In this document: positions 9,150 to 21,270 of the stretch, one piece after another
How positions within the stretch are numbered: position 1 is the first letter of the stretch
Layout of the letters: each line of letters starts with the position of its first letter
Assembly (NCBI GenBank): GCA_947628795.1
Contig: CANRBF010000009.1
Coordinates: 49,737-113,736 of the forward strand
Length of the DNA: 64,000 bases
Source: an uncultured Monoglobus sp.
GTDB lineage: Bacteria; Bacillota; Clostridia; Monoglobales; Monoglobaceae
Direction: 5' to 3'
Made by a program: the position numbers and the translations under genes
Notes under the pieces: generated by a model
What the model saw: only the letters and a program-made list of their open reading frames with translations
What the model was told of the DNA's origin: nothing
Databases searched by the model: none

Positions 9150-9890
9150 TTAAAGCATCGCGGCTGATGCGCGCTTCGCGCGTTTTTTGAGCATGTTTTT
9201 GAACTCGGTGCCGTATTTTGAGAACTTGACCCGCTTGATGTCAAACTCGGTGAGCATGTGGGTGAGCCACAGGGGTTTTGCTCTCGCTGTCTTTATCTCC
9301 ATAAGGTACATATCGTCGTCAAGCAGCTTTTTGCCGTAATCCCCGTCCTCAAGATGCACGTCGTATCGCCTCGAGCGGATGTTTTTGTCAAACGATATGC
9401 GCAGGTCGGGATTGTCTTTTTCAAAATACGCGATGCGGTCGTATGCCAGATATACCTTCGGCTTCAGGTCGTACACATGCAGAAAGTAGTTTATCTCGTC
9501 CATGACCTGCTTGTTCATGTATTCGCGCGCCTCGGGCTCCTCTCCGGTCTTAACGAAATCGTATGCCTCGTCAAGCTCGATCATTGTGCGCCGCTTGTTC
9601 ACAAGGCCCTTGTATTTCTTTTTGATCTCCAGAAAAACCTTCGAGGTCATGCCGGGCACGCCGTAGGAGCGCAGGCGCAGCTTTTCTTTGTAGACGGGGC
9701 TTTCCAAAGAATGGCGTATCAGATAATCGTCGCCCGTGTCGTAGTATATATTGGCGATGGTGTACGGCTTGTGTCCCTCGTTGTAGGCGTCAAGCTCCAT
9801 ATGGCTCTCGATTATCGGGATAACCTTTTCGTAGGTCTGCTTGTCGAGCAGATATTTGTGCTCGTATCGGTTAAAAATTTCTATTGCCAT
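9150..9890 (-). CDS. VTC-domain polyphosphate polymerase-like protein
   Basis: A 246-residue protein of the VTC/CYTH tunnel-fold type. Basic tunnel-lining motifs are visible: RYEHKYLLD at the N-terminus, KLRLRSYG near 70, FLEIKKKYKGLVNKRR near 90, and the acidic/basic strand YLMEIKTARAKPLW near 210. Eukaryotic VTC4 makes polyphosphate from ATP; bacterial homologues are annotated by this similarity. An in-frame ATG at 9917 exists, but the SD AGGAGG at about 9900-9905 lies between it and the ATG at 9890, so the shorter form is chosen. It is first gene of the VTC-DUF4956-beta-helix operon. Confidence 0.85.
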   Translation of the reverse strand: MAIEIFNRYEHKYLLDKQTYEKVIPIIESHMELDAYNEGHKPYTIANIYYDTGDDYLIRHSLESPVYKEKLRLRSYGVPGMTSKVFLEIKKKYKGLVNKRRTMIELDEAYDFVKTGEEPEAREYMNKQVMDEINYFLHVYDLKPKVYLAYDRIAYFEKDNPDLRISFDKNIRSRRYDVHLEDGDYGKKLLDDDMYLMEIKTARAKPLWLTHMLTEFDIKRVKFSKYGTEFKNMLKKRAKRASAAML

Positions 9891-9938
9891 GTTTTCTGTT
9901 CCTCCTGATGTTACCATTCTAAACGGGTTTCCTTAAAA

Positions 9939-9972
9939 AAACATTAAAAATTTGAGGGAAATTTTAATGTTT
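9939..9972. repeat. Inverted repeat between divergent VTC and yigZ genes
   Basis: AAACATTAAAA and TTTTAATGTTT form an 11-base perfect inverted repeat around a 12-base centre. It lies upstream of the VTC gene (minus) and ends 17 bases before the yigZ -35. It could be an operator or part of the VTC promoter region; no clear minus-strand promoter was recognised. Confidence 0.5.
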
Positions 9973-9989
9973 ACAATTAGTTAATATTT

Positions 9990-10018
9990 TTGACAGAGGT
10001 GATGTTTTGTGGTATTAT
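9990..10018 (+). promoter_or_regulatory. Sigma-A promoter of yigZ
   Basis: TTGACA (9990-9995), 17 bases, TATTAT (10013-10018). Confidence 0.75.
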
Positions 10019-10039
10019 TATAAAAAAGGAGAAAGAATT

Positions 10040-10669
10040 ATGAAGGAATCATACAGGACGATCGCGAGGGAGGCTCGGGCGGAGTTTACCGAGAAACGCT
10101 CGCGGTTCATAGCGACGGCGAGGCCCGTCTCGTCCGAGGCCGAGGCCACGGCTCTGATAGAGGAGCTGCGCAAAAAGTACTGGGACGCGACCCACAACGT
10201 CTACGCCTATATTATAGAAAACAACAACATCATGCGCTACAGCGACGACGGAGAGCCCTCGGGGACCGCCGGAATGCCCGTTTTGGATATTCTCAAAAAA
10301 GAGGGGCTCACAAACTTAGTCGTGGTCGTCACCCGATATTTCGGCGGCATACTGCTGGGAACGGGCGGACTGGTCCACGCCTACTCAAAGAGCGCCAAGC
10401 TGGGCGTCGAGGCGGCGGAGCCTATCACCATGGCGCTGTGCCGCGAGACCAGAATGCGCTGCGAATACACCATGCTCGGAAAAGTCCAAAGCGAGCTCAA
10501 AGCCCGCGGCCTGGTCTGCGGCGAGCCGATCTACACCGATTCGGTGGAGATCCCGGTGCATATTCCGATATCCGAATTCGAAAAAACCAAGACCGACTTT
10601 GTCGATCTGACAAACGCCGGAGTGAGCTTTATCGACGGAAATTCCGCATTTATGAAGGTCAAAGATTAA
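10040..10669 (+). CDS. yigZ: YigZ/IMPACT-family protein
   Basis: A 209-residue protein of the UPF0029/IMPACT family. The N-terminal domain has EFTEKRSRFIA and the signature YSDDGEPSGTAGMP (about residues 67-81), VVVVTRYFGGILLGTGGL (about 94-112) and AYSKSAK. The C-terminal ~70 residues form the DUF1949 ferredoxin-like domain. Eukaryotic IMPACT binds the translation regulator GCN1; the bacterial role is uncertain. A GTG 33 bases upstream is in frame, but it overlaps the promoter -10. The ATG at 10040 has AAAGGAG at proper spacing. Confidence 0.9.
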   Translation: MKESYRTIAREARAEFTEKRSRFIATARPVSSEAEATALIEELRKKYWDATHNVYAYIIENNNIMRYSDDGEPSGTAGMPVLDILKKEGLTNLVVVVTRYFGGILLGTGGLVHAYSKSAKLGVEAAEPITMALCRETRMRCEYTMLGKVQSELKARGLVCGEPIYTDSVEIPVHIPISEFEKTKTDFVDLTNAGVSFIDGNSAFMKVKD

Positions 10670-10685
10670 TTTATGTGATATTTCA

Positions 10686-10716
10686 AAAACGCCGCATGAT
10701 TCGCGGTGTTTTTTTG
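10686..10716 (+). terminator. Terminator after yigZ
   Basis: AACGCCGC / GCGGTGTT stem with seven Ts. Confidence 0.75.
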
Positions 10717-10864
10717 ATTATCAAAGAAATTCGGATAAATTTTTCGCTTTTTAGAAGGGTTTTTGAAATTTTTGCCTAATATATTAACGGACGGATAAAA
10801 CCGCTTTTTGATTTAAGAGCCTATTTTTTGGCTCTGAGATACATAGACAAGGAGAGATAATTTT

Positions 10865-13366
<2,502 letters not shown>

Positions 13367-13378
13367 AAGGTGACGCTT

Positions 13379-14071
13379 ATGAAAAAAGAATTATTATTTA
13401 AACTCGCGGCCGTATTAACGGCGCTTATGCTGAGCTGCTCCGCGCTGAGCGGATGCGGAAAAGACAAGGAAACAGTCCCGGCCGAAACATCGGACGAGGG
13501 GGACACCACGGTATCGAAATTCGATGCGGAAAATAAGGAAGAAAAGCCCTCGACGGCTGATCCAAAAACGGTGGCCGCGACACCCGCGAAGGCGGGAGGC
13601 TCCGTTTCAAACAGCGGCTCCGTTTCGGGCAGCGCGGGCGGCTCGGGCTCTAATGTCTCATCCGCCGAGGCGGTGAGCCGATCGGCGCTCAGCGACGCGC
13701 GCTCGTTTTTCGAGGCGGGCATGTATGACGACGCCGAGGAAATGCTCAGGTCGGTCGATCCCGAATATCTGACCGATGAGCAGCTTGACACATACTATAT
13801 GATCTCGGACAGCCTGAGCAACAGAGCGGGCGCTCAAAGCGAATCGCAAAAGGAATTTACTGCCGAGGAAGCGATAAGCGCCGCCGAGCAGAGATACGGC
13901 GTGAGCATTGACGGCGACCCGTCGGGTCTGACCCCTCAGACCGACTCAAGCGGCAGACAGTATTACACCATGCAGGTGGCGATACAGAGCGAGAATCGCA
14001 GAGTCACGATAAACGTCTACAGCGACGGAGAGATCGAGGAAGTATCCGAGGAGCCCTTGGCATATGGGTAA
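13379..14071 (+). CDS. Putative lipoprotein with a helical-repeat and PepSY-like region
   Basis: A 230-residue exported protein. The signal peptide ends in the lipobox LSGC, so it is likely lipid-anchored on the outer face of the membrane. A low-complexity Ser/Gly/Thr stretch (about residues 25-95) is followed by a TPR-like helical pair (SDARSFFEAGMYDDAEEML) and a C-terminal alpha-beta segment (QYYTMQVAIQSENRRVTINV) resembling PepSY-type folds. The chosen ATG lies five bases after AAGGTGA; an in-frame GTG nine bases upstream overlaps that SD. It is 12 bases from the gyrA stop and may be cotranscribed with it. No specific function is evident. Confidence 0.8.
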   Translation: MKKELLFKLAAVLTALMLSCSALSGCGKDKETVPAETSDEGDTTVSKFDAENKEEKPSTADPKTVAATPAKAGGSVSNSGSVSGSAGGSGSNVSSAEAVSRSALSDARSFFEAGMYDDAEEMLRSVDPEYLTDEQLDTYYMISDSLSNRAGAQSESQKEFTAEEAISAAEQRYGVSIDGDPSGLTPQTDSSGRQYYTMQVAIQSENRRVTINVYSDGEIEEVSEEPLAYG

Positions 14072-14087
14072 TATAATAATATGATAA

Positions 14088-14131
14088 TAAAAAAACCCCG
14101 AACCGACTAAAACGGTTCGGGGAAATTTTTT
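14088..14131. terminator. Bidirectional terminator between lipoprotein gene and glgA
   Basis: CCCCGAACCG / CGGTTCGGGG stem flanked by an A-run and a T-run. Confidence 0.9.
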
Positions 14132-14135
14132 AAGT

Positions 14136-15569
14136 TTAGCCGAGAAGCTGATCGTACATATCCTGATACTTTTTCGCGGATTCCTTCCACGAGAAGTCCT
14201 GCTTCATCGCGTTTTTAACCAGCTTGTTCCATATGTCTTTCTTGCTGAAAATCTCTATGGCGTAGCGGATAGTGTGCATCATGTCGTGAGCGGTGTAGGG
14301 ATAGAAGCTGAATCCGTTGCCCTCGCCGGTGTACTCGTTGTAGGGCTGGATCGAGTCTTTGAGGCCGCCTGTCTCGCGAACGATCGGGATGGTGCCGTAT
14401 GCCAGAGAGATCATCTGGCTCAGGCCGCAGGGCTCAAACATGGACGGCATCAGGAACAGGTCGCAGGCCGCGTATACCTTGTGTGCCAGCTCGTTGCTGA
14501 ACATGATGTTCGCCGACATTTTCTGGGAATTGCACCAGGCGTTGTGGCGGAATAAATTCTCATATTTCGCCTCGCCCGTGCCGACAACCACCAGCTGAAT
14601 GTCCATATTCATCAGCTCGCCCATAGCCTCGGAGATGATGTCGAATCCCTTCTGGTCGACCAGACGCGAGATTATGCCTATCATGACCTTCTCGCCGTCA
14701 ACCGTGAGACCCAGCTGCTCCTGCAGCTTCATCTTGTTCTCTTTCTTGCGCTTGAGCACCGAGCGAACGTCGAAGTTCTCAAAGATCATCGGGTCGGTCT
14801 TGGGATTGTATACCTCGTAGTCGATGCCGTTTAATATTCCGAACAGCGACTGATTGCGGGCCGACAGCAGACCGTCGAGCTTTTCGCCGCCCGTGGGCGT
14901 CTGGATCTCGGATGCGTATGTGGGGCTTACCGTCGTCACATAGTCGGAATACACGATTCCGCCCTTGAGCAGGTTGGCGCAGCCGTGGAACTCCAGTTTG
15001 TCGGAGGTGAAGAAATCCCTTCCGAGCGAGAAGAAATCGGCTACTATGTCGATCGAATAGATTCCCTGATATCTGAGATTGTGGATCGTGAACACGGTTT
15101 TGATGCCGGCGTAGAACTCGTCGCGCACATAATAGGCGTTGAGCAGCACGGGAACCATGCCTGTCTGCCAGTCGTGGCAGTGGATAACGTCCGGCTTCCA
15201 CTCAAGGTGCTTGAGTATCTCAAGCGCAGCCTTGTCAAAAAACGCGAAGCGCTCCAGATCGTTCCATTTATAGAGATAGGGGTCTCCGAAATAATACTCG
15301 TTGTCGATAAAATAATATGTTACGCCCTCTTTTTGGAGCTCAAAAACGCCGCAGTATTTTCTTCTCCAGCCGAGGGGAATGTAGATGAAGAATTTAAACT
15401 CCATCTGCTCCAGATATTCCTGGGGGATACAGCCGTATTTGGGCATCGCGACTCTCACGTCGTCGCCCAGAGCCGCCAGAGCCGTGGGCAGCGAGCCCAC
15501 AACATCGCCCAGACCGCCTGTTTTGGCGAAAGGAGCAACCTCAGATGACGCCATAAATATCTTACTCAA
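14136..15569 (-). CDS. glgA: Glycogen synthase (ADP-glucose)
   Basis: A 477-residue GT5 glycosyltransferase that extends alpha-1,4-glucan chains from ADP-glucose. The N-terminal EVAPFAKTGGLGDVVGSLP carries the nucleotide-sugar binding KTGGL motif. The C-terminal half has ISRLVDQKGFDII and the donor-site MPSMFEPCGLSQM plus ETGGLKD. Length and domain order are normal. The start is a TTG supported by AAGGAAGTG eight bases upstream; no nearby ATG has an SD. It is the last gene of the glgB-glgC-glgD-glgA operon. Confidence 0.95.
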   Translation of the reverse strand: MSKIFMASSEVAPFAKTGGLGDVVGSLPTALAALGDDVRVAMPKYGCIPQEYLEQMEFKFFIYIPLGWRRKYCGVFELQKEGVTYYFIDNEYYFGDPYLYKWNDLERFAFFDKAALEILKHLEWKPDVIHCHDWQTGMVPVLLNAYYVRDEFYAGIKTVFTIHNLRYQGIYSIDIVADFFSLGRDFFTSDKLEFHGCANLLKGGIVYSDYVTTVSPTYASEIQTPTGGEKLDGLLSARNQSLFGILNGIDYEVYNPKTDPMIFENFDVRSVLKRKKENKMKLQEQLGLTVDGEKVMIGIISRLVDQKGFDIISEAMGELMNMDIQLVVVGTGEAKYENLFRHNAWCNSQKMSANIMFSNELAHKVYAACDLFLMPSMFEPCGLSQMISLAYGTIPIVRETGGLKDSIQPYNEYTGEGNGFSFYPYTAHDMMHTIRYAIEIFSKKDIWNKLVKNAMKQDFSWKESAKKYQDMYDQLLG

Positions 15570-15653
15570 TTATTACACTTCCTTTCAAGTGTTTTGTGTT
15601 TTGTTTATTTTCTGTCCGCCCGCGCGCCGCGCGGGCGGATATACGCAAAAGTC

Positions 15654-16790
15654 TTATACAACGATCTCCTTGCCGATAACCATCGGATAGGTGTCCTGAC
15701 CGACAAGCTTTTTGCCGCTGCGCAGGATAACGCCTTTGTCGAACACAACGTTTTCGACCAGGCAGTTCTCCATGACCTCGGCGTCCTGCATGAGTATGCA
15801 GTTCTCAACTGTCGCGCCTTTGCCCACATGAACGCCGCGGAACAGGATACTGTTCTTAACGGTGCCCTCGATCTTGCAGCCGTCCGCTATAAACGCGTTT
15901 TCAACCTCGGCGGTTTTAGCGTACTTGGTGGGAACCGAATCCTTGATCTTTGTGAAGATCGGCTTGTCGACCGAGAGACCGAACAGCTCGTCTCTCACTT
16001 CTTTGTTCAGCATGTCGATGTTGGCCTTGTAGAACGACTGAATGCTGTCGATCTTTTTGCGGTAGCCCGTGAAGTTGTAGGCGCAGACCTTGACCTGATC
16101 GTTTGTCACCGCGGGGAGCAGGATGTCCTTGGAGATCTGGTGCTTGCCGTGGGTGGAAGCGTATTCAACCAGCTCCATCAGGGTCTCTCTGCGCGTGATG
16201 AACATGTGCATATATGAAAGGTCGGTCACCTGACGGCCGGGATAAATGTGCATATCGGTCACATTGCTCTCGTCGTCCACGTTGAGCAGGATATGCTTTC
16301 TCACATCCTTGGAGCTCAGATCCTTAACGGGCGTGCATACCAGCGTGAAGTCGGCCTCGTTTTCAAGATGCGACTCCAGGACCTTGTCAAAGTCGATATT
16401 GCAGATCGTGTTGCAGTCGGTTACCAGCACGTATTCCTGCTGGCTCTTGTTCAGGAACGACGAGATACCGGTCAAACGCTCGATGCCGCCGATAGCCTCA
16501 ACATCCGACTCGCCGGTGTCCTTGGGCGGCAGTATGTAAAGGCCGTCGTCCTTTCTGTCCATATCCCAGTCCTTGCCGGTTCCAAGATGGTCTGTCAAAG
16601 ACTGGTAGTTAACGGGTGTTGTGATTCCGACCTTGAGTATGCCGGAATTAACCATGTTGGACAGCATAAAATCTATTATTCTGTATCTTCCGCCGAGAGG
16701 TACAGCGGCAAGGGAGCGCAGACTGGTGAGCTCGCCCATGCTCGCCTCCGGGTTCTCGGAAAATATTACGCCAAGCATATCATTCTTCAT
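15654..16790 (-). CDS. glgD: Glucose-1-phosphate adenylyltransferase subunit GlgD
   Basis: A 378-residue nucleotidyltransferase-like protein with a left-handed beta-helix tail. It keeps VPLGGRYRIIDFMLSNM but the start (MLGVIFSENPE) lacks the catalytic GGxGTRL-type loop present in GlgC. This is typical of the Firmicute GlgD subunit, which is weakly active or inactive itself and modulates GlgC in a heteromeric enzyme. The SD AGGTGAT precedes the ATG. It lies between glgC and glgA. Confidence 0.93.
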   Translation of the reverse strand: MKNDMLGVIFSENPEASMGELTSLRSLAAVPLGGRYRIIDFMLSNMVNSGILKVGITTPVNYQSLTDHLGTGKDWDMDRKDDGLYILPPKDTGESDVEAIGGIERLTGISSFLNKSQQEYVLVTDCNTICNIDFDKVLESHLENEADFTLVCTPVKDLSSKDVRKHILLNVDDESNVTDMHIYPGRQVTDLSYMHMFITRRETLMELVEYASTHGKHQISKDILLPAVTNDQVKVCAYNFTGYRKKIDSIQSFYKANIDMLNKEVRDELFGLSVDKPIFTKIKDSVPTKYAKTAEVENAFIADGCKIEGTVKNSILFRGVHVGKGATVENCILMQDAEVMENCLVENVVFDKGVILRSGKKLVGQDTYPMVIGKEIVV

Positions 16791-16836
16791 TTATATCACC
16801 TCAAATTAAATTCTTTTTAAAATTTGTCAGCTGTTT

Positions 16837-18057
16837 TCAGCATATGTCGTCGGTTACCATCGAAAGGACCGCGACCTTCTTTTCATTTCCGATTTTTATT
16901 CCCGGACCGATAAGCGTGATGTCAGCGCTGCATATCTTTGTGTTGTTGTAGTCGCTGTTGGCGTCGTCCGCCGTGCTTCCGATCTCGGCTCCGTCGCCGA
17001 TAACCGCGTCCGAGCCGATGATCGCCTTGTTGACCGAAGCGCCGCTGTTTACCACGGCTCCGGGCAGCACGATCGAATCCTTAACGGTGGCGCCCTCGCA
17101 TATTGTCACTCCCTCAAACAATATGGAGTGCTCTACCTTGCCGTAGATCTCACAGCCCTCTGTGGTGTAGCTGTTTTTCAGCGAGCCCGTGGCTCCCACA
17201 TACTGGGGCGGCTTTATCGGGTTCCTGCTGAAGATCTTCCAGGTGTCGTCGTCAAGGTCGCAGCCCGGCTTGTCGTCCAGCAGCTCCATGTTGGCCTCCC
17301 AGAGGCTCTGGATCGTTCCGACGTCTTTCCAATAACCGTCGAATCTGTGGGCCATCAGCTTTAGGCCGTCGCCCAGCATCGCCGGTATGATATTCTTTCC
17401 GAAATCGTTTTCGGATTCGGGATCGGCCTCGTCGGCCATCAGGTACTTCTTGAGCACATCCCACGAGAAGCAGTAAACGCCCATTGACGCCAGATTGCTC
17501 TTGGGGTTCTCGGGCTTTTCCTCAAAATCCACGATCTGCATATTTTCGTCGGTGTTCATGATTCCGAATCTGGGAGCCTCGTCCCAGGGAACCTCGATAA
17601 CCGCGATGGTGGCGTCGGCGTTGGCTTTTTTGTGAGCCGTCAGCATCTTGTTGTAATCCATCTTGTAGATATGGTCGCCCGAAAGGATAACCACATACTT
17701 GGGATTAAACTGCTCCATGAATCCGATGTTCTGATAGATCGCGTTTGCCGTGCCCTTGTACCACTCGCCCTTCTCGGCCGAGGTGTAGGGCGGGAGCACG
17801 AACACGCCGCCGTTGGTTCTGTCCAGATCCCAGGGCTGTCCGTTCGCGATATAGGTGTTAAGCTCCAGGGGTTGATACTGTGTCAGAACACCGACAGTAT
17901 CAATTCCCGAGTGAGCGCAGTTGCTAAGCGGGAAGTCAATAATTCTGTACTTTCCGCCGAAGGGCACCGCGGGCTTTGCCACGTTCTGTGTAAGTATTCC
18001 CAGGCGGCTGCCCTGGCCGCCGGCGAGAATCATAGCCACACATTCTTTTGACCTCAT
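16837..18057 (-). CDS. glgC: Glucose-1-phosphate adenylyltransferase (ADP-glucose pyrophosphorylase)
   Basis: A 406-residue catalytic subunit making ADP-glucose from glucose-1-phosphate and ATP, the committed step of glycogen synthesis. It shows [16 protein letters not shown] near residue 10, [33 protein letters not shown] and a C-terminal hexapeptide-repeat beta-helix. The SD AGGAGGAG precedes the ATG. Its GlgD partner is encoded directly downstream. Confidence 0.96.
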   Translation of the reverse strand: MRSKECVAMILAGGQGSRLGILTQNVAKPAVPFGGKYRIIDFPLSNCAHSGIDTVGVLTQYQPLELNTYIANGQPWDLDRTNGGVFVLPPYTSAEKGEWYKGTANAIYQNIGFMEQFNPKYVVILSGDHIYKMDYNKMLTAHKKANADATIAVIEVPWDEAPRFGIMNTDENMQIVDFEEKPENPKSNLASMGVYCFSWDVLKKYLMADEADPESENDFGKNIIPAMLGDGLKLMAHRFDGYWKDVGTIQSLWEANMELLDDKPGCDLDDDTWKIFSRNPIKPPQYVGATGSLKNSYTTEGCEIYGKVEHSILFEGVTICEGATVKDSIVLPGAVVNSGASVNKAIIGSDAVIGDGAEIGSTADDANSDYNNTKICSADITLIGPGIKIGNEKKVAVLSMVTDDIC

Positions 18058-18118
18058 TTTATCTCCTCCTGTTTCGCAATTCCATCTATATATGAAGTAA
18101 ATCGCTTATATATTTTAA

Positions 18119-20134
18119 TTATTTTTCAGATTTGGTTGTTTTTGCCGCGGACTTTTTGCCCACAACATTATCCGTCTTTTTCTTGCGGCGGGCGGGCGCG
18201 CTGCGTTTTAAATACAGAGCCGTGAGCGGCGGAAGCTCCACGTCGATCGAATAGTCGTAATCGCCGCAGGGGATCTTTTTGGCGCGGTAGGACTTTTTCT
18301 TTCCGCTGCCGTCACCGCCGAACTTCTCATCGTTTGAGTTTAAAACCACGGTATAGGTTCCGCTTGTGGGTACGCCCACGGTGTAGACCGGATGCGCCAC
18401 CGGCGTGAAGTTCAGAACGACCGCGATCGCGTCCTTCTCGTCCTTTGAGAATCTCATGTAGGACAAAACGCTGTTCGCGCTGTCCTGAGCGTTGAGCCAC
18501 TTAAAGCCCTTCCAGTCGCCCGATTCTCTCTCTATCTCATAGAAGGCGGGGTGCTCTTGATAGAAGTGTCCCAGAGCCGCCGAGTAATCCCACATCTTTC
18601 TGTGGGTCTCGTATTCCTCAAGGTTCCAGTCAAGCTGCTCGGCGAAGCGCCACTCGACAAACTGTCCGAACTCGCCGCCCATGAACAGCAGCTTTTTGCC
18701 CGGGTGGGAATACATAAAGGCGAACAGCAGCCGAAGCTCGGCGAACTTCTCCTCATAGGTGCCCCACATTTTGTCGATCAGGCTGCGTTTTCCGTGGACC
18801 ACCTCGTCGTGCGACAGCGCGAGAATATAGTTCTCGGCAAAGGCGTACATCATCGGGAATGTCAGCTTGTTGTGGTTGCCGGGTCTGAAATACGGGTCGC
18901 ACTGCATGTAATCCAGCACGTCGTGCATCCAGCCCATGTTCCACTTGAAGTTAAAGCCCAAGCCGCCCTCGTGAGCGGGCGCGGTAACGCCGCCCCAGGC
19001 GGTGGATTCCTCCGCGATCATCATAACGTTTGGCAGGCGCTCGAATACCGCCATGTTGAGCTTCTGTAAAAATTCAATGGCCTCAAGGTTTTCCTTGCCG
19101 CCGTACTTGTTGGGCAGCCACTCGCCGTCGTTGCGGTTGTAGTCAAGATAGAGCATGCTCGATACCGCGTCGACTCTCAGGCCGTCAAAGTGGTATTCGG
19201 TCAGCCAGAACAGCGCGTTTGAGATCAGGAACGACCATATCTCGGTCTTTGTCCAGTCGAACACCAATGTGCCCCATTCCTTGTGCTCGCCCCGTCTGCT
19301 GTCGGGATGCTCGAACAGGCAGTCGCCGTCAAATTTCGCCAGAGCGTAGTCGTCTCTCGGGAAGTGAGCGGGAACCCAGTCCATGATAACGCCGATGCCG
19401 TTTTGGTGGCACTGGTCTATAAAATATCTGAGGTCCTCGGGCCTGCCGAAGCGGCTGTTGGCGCTGTAGTAGCCCGTTACCTGATATCCCCAAGAGCCGT
19501 CAAACGGGAACTCGGTCAGAGGCATTACCTCAATGTGAGTGTATCCCATTTTTTTGATATACGGGATCAGCTCGTCGGCCATTTCCCTGTACGAGAGGAA
19601 GGTCCCGTCGTCGTGGGTCTTCCAGGACGCGAAGTGCATCTCGTAGATGTTTATCGGCGCGTCGTAGGGCGGGGTTTTTGCGCGCTTGTCGAGCCAGGCG
19701 GCGTCGTTCCAGTCATACTCGATATCCACCGTGACCGAGGCGTTTGCGGGGCGCACCTCGCTGTAGAACGCGAACGGGTCCGCCTTTAAGATTATGTCGC
19801 CCCTGAAGGTCTCGATGCTGTATTTGTAGCACTGTCCGGGCTCTATGCCCTCCAAAAATACCTCCCAGATGCCGAAGTTCATGTGCTTGTACATTCTGCC
19901 TTTGTTGCGGTCCCAGCCGTTGCCGTCGCAAACGACCGAAACGCTCTTGGCGTGGGGAGCCCACACGGCGAACAGATAGCCGTCCTTGCCGTCAAAGGAC
20001 TTGCCCCGATGAGCGCCGAGCATGCGGTACGACTCGTAGTTCACTCCCTGATTGAACAGGTACATGGGCGCGTCGTCGATATATGTGCCGGCGTCTCTGC
20101 TTTTTCCGTTTTTGTAAATATCAATAATATCCAT
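18119..20134 (-). CDS. glgB: 1,4-alpha-glucan branching enzyme
   Basis: A 671-residue GH13 branching enzyme that makes alpha-1,6 branches in glycogen. An N-terminal CBM48-like domain (AVWAPHAKSVSVVCD) precedes the TIM barrel with FDGLRVDAV (nucleophile Asp), MMIAEESTAW (acid/base Glu) and LSHDEVVHG. The last 25 residues are an unusual Lys-rich tail (RRKKKTDN...AKTTKSEK). An ATG at 20230 is in frame but has no SD. The ATG at 20134 has GGGAG seven bases upstream and gives normal length. First gene of the glycogen operon, with a leader of about 115 bases. Confidence 0.95.
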   Translation of the reverse strand: MDIIDIYKNGKSRDAGTYIDDAPMYLFNQGVNYESYRMLGAHRGKSFDGKDGYLFAVWAPHAKSVSVVCDGNGWDRNKGRMYKHMNFGIWEVFLEGIEPGQCYKYSIETFRGDIILKADPFAFYSEVRPANASVTVDIEYDWNDAAWLDKRAKTPPYDAPINIYEMHFASWKTHDDGTFLSYREMADELIPYIKKMGYTHIEVMPLTEFPFDGSWGYQVTGYYSANSRFGRPEDLRYFIDQCHQNGIGVIMDWVPAHFPRDDYALAKFDGDCLFEHPDSRRGEHKEWGTLVFDWTKTEIWSFLISNALFWLTEYHFDGLRVDAVSSMLYLDYNRNDGEWLPNKYGGKENLEAIEFLQKLNMAVFERLPNVMMIAEESTAWGGVTAPAHEGGLGFNFKWNMGWMHDVLDYMQCDPYFRPGNHNKLTFPMMYAFAENYILALSHDEVVHGKRSLIDKMWGTYEEKFAELRLLFAFMYSHPGKKLLFMGGEFGQFVEWRFAEQLDWNLEEYETHRKMWDYSAALGHFYQEHPAFYEIERESGDWKGFKWLNAQDSANSVLSYMRFSKDEKDAIAVVLNFTPVAHPVYTVGVPTSGTYTVVLNSNDEKFGGDGSGKKKSYRAKKIPCGDYDYSIDVELPPLTALYLKRSAPARRKKKTDNVVGKKSAAKTTKSEK

Positions 20135-20257
20135 ATCCTGTCTCCCTTGTCTTTTTGTAAATTGGCTTTTTGTTTTGGTTTTAGAAATAATTTTGGCGAC
20201 AATATTAAATATCTCATCGCCGGGTTTCATATTTTATTATATAAATTAACCAATTCC

Positions 20258-20286
20258 ATTTTATCATATATGGTTTTTTTTGTCTA
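20258..20286 (-). promoter_or_regulatory. Promoter of the glg operon
   Basis: On the minus strand: TAGACA, 17 bases, TAAAAT, about 120 bases upstream of the glgB start. Confidence 0.6.
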
Positions 20287-20337
20287 TTTTAATTGCAAAG
20301 AAAATTGCACAAAATATACTTTTGGTTTTTGTAGGTA

Positions 20338-21270
20338 TTAACAAGATATGATTCTGTTTTTAAGTTCCCCAATACTGCCGTGTTCTATTCCGGTAAGAAT
20401 ATGCCTGCGGCGCTCAAGGTCATAAGCCATAAGCAGCGGTCTGTCGGCGGTTATCCGCAGTTCCTTGTCTCTTGACGTCAGGGAATTTTTATGAAATCTG
20501 TAAAGATAAAGCGGCTCTTTAAAATCTGTGTGAATTATGTAAAAAATTTCATTCATGCGCATCCAGTAGTCATAGTCCTCGATGCCGAAGCGGCTCTCAT
20601 CGTAGCCGCCTATGAACCGCGCCGCCTTCGCGCGGTACAAAAACGCCGCCCCCACTGTGTTGTTGGGGACGTCGTTGAGCTCGTCCGTGCCGCTCGGCAG
20701 AATGACGTTTCCGCTCATGGGCGGAAACTCGTACCAGCCGTGACCGCGGCGGATATTTCCGCTTTCGTCAATTATTTTCATGTTGGCGTAGACCATGGCG
20801 GCGCCGGGATTTTTTTGAAGCTCCGAGACCATGACCTCAAGGCAGTTTGGCAGCATGATGTTGTCGTGGCTTATCCAAGTCAAAAACTCGCCGCGTGCCG
20901 CCTCGAATCCCGCGTTGAGCGCCGCGGGCAGCTTTTTGTTTTGCTTTAGATCAATATATTTTATGTTTCGGTGTTTTTCGGAAAACTCAAGGGCGATCCT
21001 GCCGCTCTCGTCGGTCGAGCCGTCGTTTATGATCATAAGCTCGAATTTCTTGTAGGTCTGAGCAAGAACGGAGGCTATCGCGTCCCGGAGATACTCCGCG
21101 CCGTTGAACACGGGCAGCGCGACCGAGACAAGTCCGGGCTCCCCGACGTTTTCAAGCTTCGGCAGAACGTCGCCGTAAATTTCGCGGAACCTTTTTTTAT
21201 ATTGCCCGAAATTTTTGTCGTTATCCGTTTTTTTGTTTTTCAAGGCTCTGAGCCAGCTTGACAAAACCAT
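20338..21270 (-). CDS. Family 2 glycosyltransferase
   Basis: A 310-residue GT-A enzyme. It has VSVALPVFNGAEYLRDAIAS (about residues 50-70), IINDGSTDES, the acidic WISHDNI at the DXD position and GGYDESRFGIEDYDYWMR as acceptor-side motif. There is no membrane helix, so it likely works at the inner face of the membrane on a surface glycan. The start is uncertain: a GTG nine bases upstream or the ATG used here, preceded by AAGGA. Its 5' end overlaps the previous gene by about 50 bases, typical of a coupled operon (ABC ATPase, glycosyltransferase, glycosyltransferase). Confidence 0.87.
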   Translation of the reverse strand: MVLSSWLRALKNKKTDNDKNFGQYKKRFREIYGDVLPKLENVGEPGLVSVALPVFNGAEYLRDAIASVLAQTYKKFELMIINDGSTDESGRIALEFSEKHRNIKYIDLKQNKKLPAALNAGFEAARGEFLTWISHDNIMLPNCLEVMVSELQKNPGAAMVYANMKIIDESGNIRRGHGWYEFPPMSGNVILPSGTDELNDVPNNTVGAAFLYRAKAARFIGGYDESRFGIEDYDYWMRMNEIFYIIHTDFKEPLYLYRFHKNSLTSRDKELRITADRPLLMAYDLERRRHILTGIEHGSIGELKNRIISC

